DNA from: Gammaproteobacteria bacterium
Lineage (GTDB): Bacteria; Pseudomonadota; Gammaproteobacteria; Steroidobacterales; Steroidobacteraceae
Direction: 5' to 3'
Assembly (NCBI GenBank): GCA_020846815.1
Contig: JADLDF010000205.1
Coordinates: forward strand, 1 to 7,279
Length of the DNA: 7,279 nt
Position numbers and translations under genes: made by a program. How positions within the stretch are numbered: the stretch's first letter is position 1; the number at the start of each line of letters is the position of its first letter. Shown here piece after piece: positions 5,910 to 7,279 of the stretch. A model generated the notes under the pieces. The model was not told the DNA's origin. It saw only the letters and a list, made by a program, of their open reading frames with translations, and made no database searches.

Positions 5910-5952
5910 GCGCGCGTGTCGGCTCGACGTCGCCGGCTGCGTCGCGACCGCA

Positions 5953-6135
5953 ATGGAGTGCTGCATGCAGAACAGCGCGCTGGGCATCGCGCTCGCGATG
6001 CCAATGCTGGGCCTGCCCGAGCCGGCAACACCCAGCGTCGTCTACGCGCTGGCGATGAACGCGATCGCCTTGGCCGTCATCGCGCTGCGCCGCCATGGTT
6101 CAAAATCGCGCCTCGCCGCGGCGGGGCGCAGTTGA
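5953..6135 (+). pseudogene. C-terminal remnant of a transporter, probably bile acid:sodium symporter family
   Basis: A 60-codon open frame with MECCMQNSALGIALAMPMLG (1-20) followed by a second hydrophobic segment (VVYALAMNAIALAVIALRR). The 'E.GMQNS.LA.ALA' pattern near the C-terminus is typical of BASS-type symporters (PF01758), and the segment after it would be the last helix. Family members are about 300 residues, so only the tail is left. Sense in this frame may extend upstream to about 5932 (VATAM), but the 5' part is gone. The piece abuts the broken kinase gene after 43 nt and has no good ribosome site. It could instead be a chance hydrophobic frame; the MQNS motif makes the remnant more likely. 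Confidence 0.45.
6108..6129. terminator. GC-rich 22-bp palindrome, terminator-like
   Basis: The bases from 6108 to 6129 form an almost perfect palindrome centred on CCGCGG, with one T/G pair that is a wobble in RNA. It could fold as an 8-9 bp stem with a 4-nt loop. It overlaps the end of the transporter remnant and lies 42 bp before fmdB, a plausible end of upstream transcription. The T-run after it is poor (AGTTGAT). Confidence 0.4.
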
Positions 6136-6170
6136 TACGCTGTCTTGCCGGCCCCACAGGAAGTTGTTCC

Positions 6171-6359
6171 ATGCCGATCCACGAATACACCTGCCGCCAG
6201 TGCGGCGGCCCGTTCGAGATACTGGTGCGCTCGGATACTGTCGTCGCGTGTCCGCATTGCCGCTCCGCCGAATACGACCAGAAGCTCTCGGTGTTCGCAA
6301 TCGCATCGACCATGCCCGGCCCGCTGCCACCCGCGTGCGCGCCATGCGGAGATCGCTGA
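6171..6359 (+). CDS. FmdB-family zinc-ribbon protein
   Basis: A 62-residue protein starting MPIHEYTCRQCGGPFEILV, the standard opening of FmdB-type regulatory proteins (PF09723). The zinc-ribbon ligands are C8, C11, C27 and C30 (two CXXC knuckles, CRQC and CPHC). A third Cys pair (CAPC) lies close to the C-terminus, as in many family members. The name comes from the formylmethanofuran dehydrogenase locus of methylotrophs; in most bacteria the role is unknown, possibly regulatory. The ATG at 6171 follows AGGAAG at 7 nt. The gene looks intact and stands between a terminator-like palindrome and the repair gene, with 87 nt to the latter. Its nearness to formate dehydrogenase genes is probably chance, as several broken genes lie between. 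Confidence 0.85.
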   Translation: MPIHEYTCRQCGGPFEILVRSDTVVACPHCRSAEYDQKLSVFAIASTMPGPLPPACAPCGDR

Positions 6360-6446
6360 ACGAACTCCGGAAGCGGCCTGCCAGCAACGCCGTTCAAGCC
6401 GCTGATCACCAAACCGTCTTGAGGTGCTCGATACGGGGACAGCAGC

Positions 6447-6950
6447 ATGACCACACACACGACGTTCATCGACAGTCCTGTCGGCCCGCTGTTCCTCGCT
6501 GCGTCCGATGACGGTCTGCGCGCGATCGAGTTCTGCGACAACCGACATCCCGTCAAACGCGGCGACGACTGGCGCGAGGGGGACAATGCGGTATTGCGCA
6601 AGGCAGCCGGGCAACTCTTCGAATATTTCTCCGGCAGGCGGCGCGCATTCGACCTGCCGTTGTCGCCGGCCGGCACGGAGTTCCAGCGCACGGTCTGGAC
6701 GATGCTGACGAAGATTCCCTATGGCGAGACGATCAGCTACGCGCAGCTCGCCGCGCGCGTCGGCAAGCCCATGGCGATACGCGCAGTCGGCGCAGCGAAC
6801 GGGCGCAATCCGCTGCCCATCGTGCTGCCCTGCCATCGCGTGATCGGCGCCGACGGCTCGCTGACTGGCTTCGGCGGCGGCTTGCCGATCAAGCGGTTCC
6901 TGCTCGAGCTGGAAGGCGCGCTGCCGCCGGAGTCCGACCTGTTCGATTGA
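6447..6950 (+). CDS. ogt: Methylated-DNA--[protein]-cysteine S-methyltransferase
   Basis: A 167-residue suicide repair protein that moves the alkyl group from O6-alkylguanine (and O4-alkylthymine) in DNA to its own cysteine. The N-terminal domain (about 1-75) is the variable ribonuclease-H-like part. The C-terminal domain (76-160) carries the helix-turn-helix and active site: FQRTVWTMLTKIPYGETISY (79-98), AIRAVGAANGRNPLPIVLPC (110-129) with the Arg finger R112, Asn hinge N118 and nucleophile C129 in PCHRVIG, then GFGGGLPIKRFLLELEG with E156. All key residues are present and the length fits Ogt (it lacks the Ada N-terminal domain). The ATG at 6447 follows GGGGA at 7 nt. The stop lies within about 10 bp of an IS4-type transposase fragment, so downstream sequence has been lost or replaced. 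Confidence 0.93.
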   Translation: MTTHTTFIDSPVGPLFLAASDDGLRAIEFCDNRHPVKRGDDWREGDNAVLRKAAGQLFEYFSGRRRAFDLPLSPAGTEFQRTVWTMLTKIPYGETISYAQLAARVGKPMAIRAVGAANGRNPLPIVLPCHRVIGADGSLTGFGGGLPIKRFLLELEGALPPESDLFD

Positions 6951-6957
6951 CGGCGGT

Positions 6958-7152
6958 GCTCACCTCGTTCGCATCTGCGAGTGTGCTGCGCGAGATGCGG
7001 CTGCGGATCCCCATGTGATAGAACTTCTCGCTCTGCGCCCTCAGGCACGCCTCGATGTCCCGCAGACCCTCGCGGTACGTCAGTTGCGCGAAGGCCGGGC
7101 AAAGAAACTGCTCGAGACACGAGAAGCACTTGACCTTGTGCTCTCCGCCGTA
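6958..7152 (-). pseudogene. IS4-type transposase fragment (N-terminal DUF4372 region)
   Basis: Read on the minus strand from 7152, the bases encode YGGEHKVKCFSCLEQFLCPA, then FAQLTYREGLRDIEACLRAQ, then SEKFYHMGIRSRISRSTLAD followed by ANE. These match the N-terminal domain of IS4-family transposases (DUF4372), with the typical 'QFLC..FAQLTYRE.LRDIE.CL' and 'KFYHMG...SRSTLADANE' blocks. There is no start codon, no catalytic DDE region and no terminal repeats. On the left, similarity stops after ANE, about 10-15 bp from the ogt stop. On the right it stops exactly where the IS3-type end begins. It is an internal scrap of about 65 codons, dead as a transposase. Confidence 0.8.
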
Positions 7153-7279
7153 TGGAGTTGACCCGGTTTCGTGGACACCTCACCGTTGGAGATGGAGGAG
7201 TTCACGATGGCAGAGAAGACGGTCCGGTATGCACCGGAGTTTCGGCGGCAGATGGTCGGGCTGGTGCGGGCTGGGCGCA
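7153..7279 (+). mobile_element. Left end of an IS3-family insertion sequence, continuing past the window
   Basis: The likely terminal repeat begins with TGGAGTTGACCCGGTTTCGT at 7153 and continues GGACACC, of the kind found at IS3-family ends (pyrimidine/purine-rich, ...GGACACC). Transposase coding starts 54 bp inside, the normal distance. Identity of the end rests on the abrupt loss of IS4 coding sense at 7152 and on this spacing. The other end and the target duplication are outside the window. Confidence 0.7.
7207..7279 (+). CDS. IS3-family transposase OrfA, N-terminus only
   Basis: Twenty-four residues are visible, MAEKTVRYAPEFRRQMVGLV and RAGR, the start of the small OrfA helix-turn-helix protein of IS3-type elements (HTH_Tnp_1, PF01527: 'RY.PEFR...V.LVR.G.S'). 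OrfA binds the element's ends and normally joins OrfB by programmed -1 frameshifting to give the active transposase. The start ATG has GGAGGAG 6 nt upstream. The reading frame is open to the window edge, so whether the element is intact cannot be told. Confidence 0.82.
   Translation, partial: MAEKTVRYAPEFRRQMVGLVRAGR

Noticed and set aside
6042..6836. A minus-strand open frame opposite fmdB and ogt
   Set aside because: It is the antisense shadow of two clear genes with catalytic or zinc-binding motifs on the plus strand.
1..7279. tRNA, rRNA or CRISPR arrays
   Set aside because: I found no cloverleaf-like segment, rRNA-like stretch or regularly spaced repeat on either strand by eye.

Overview
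This is a high-GC window, probably from a proteobacterium. The NAD-linked formate dehydrogenase genes resemble those of beta- and gammaproteobacteria, but the genus cannot be fixed from the sequence alone. Three kinds of DNA sit side by side: an intact metabolic operon, a strip of damaged transport and signalling genes, and insertion-sequence debris.

Left, minus strand (1-2167): the start of a soluble, molybdenum-type NAD-dependent formate dehydrogenase operon, read fdsG, fdsB, fdsA toward the left edge. FdsG (2Fe-2S) and FdsB (FMN, NAD and 4Fe-4S) pass electrons from the catalytic subunit FdsA to NAD+. Only the first 44 residues of FdsA are in the window. All cofactor cysteines visible in FdsG and FdsB are present, so this part looks functional. 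A 222-bp gap with a LysR-like dyad and an inverted repeat separates it from a rightward gene.

Middle (2390-6135): nearly every gene except two small PepSY proteins is damaged. An AEC-type transporter lacks its central part but stays open. A secreted beta-barrel-like protein stops at about half length. Two PepSY genes diverge from a short gap holding a 42-bp imperfect inverted repeat. The rightward PepSY gene runs directly into a response regulator (nonsense codon, one-base insertion, part of the DNA-binding domain missing) and then a histidine kinase (phospho-accepting H-box region missing, frame shifted, ATPase domain still readable). A C-terminal piece that looks like a bile acid:sodium symporter follows. 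The PepSY/two-component/barrel group resembles an envelope-sensing module, but here it cannot work as written.

Right (6171-7279): a small FmdB-type zinc-ribbon protein and a complete methylated-DNA repair methyltransferase are intact. They are followed by a roughly 190-bp internal scrap of an IS4-type transposase (minus strand). It is cut at position 7152/7153 by the left end of an IS3-family element whose first transposase ORF runs off the window.

I see no convincing new system. The most notable signal is the cluster of repeated internal deletions in neighbouring genes. It reflects either a decaying locus close to nested insertion sequences or a sequence/assembly fault; raw reads would tell which.
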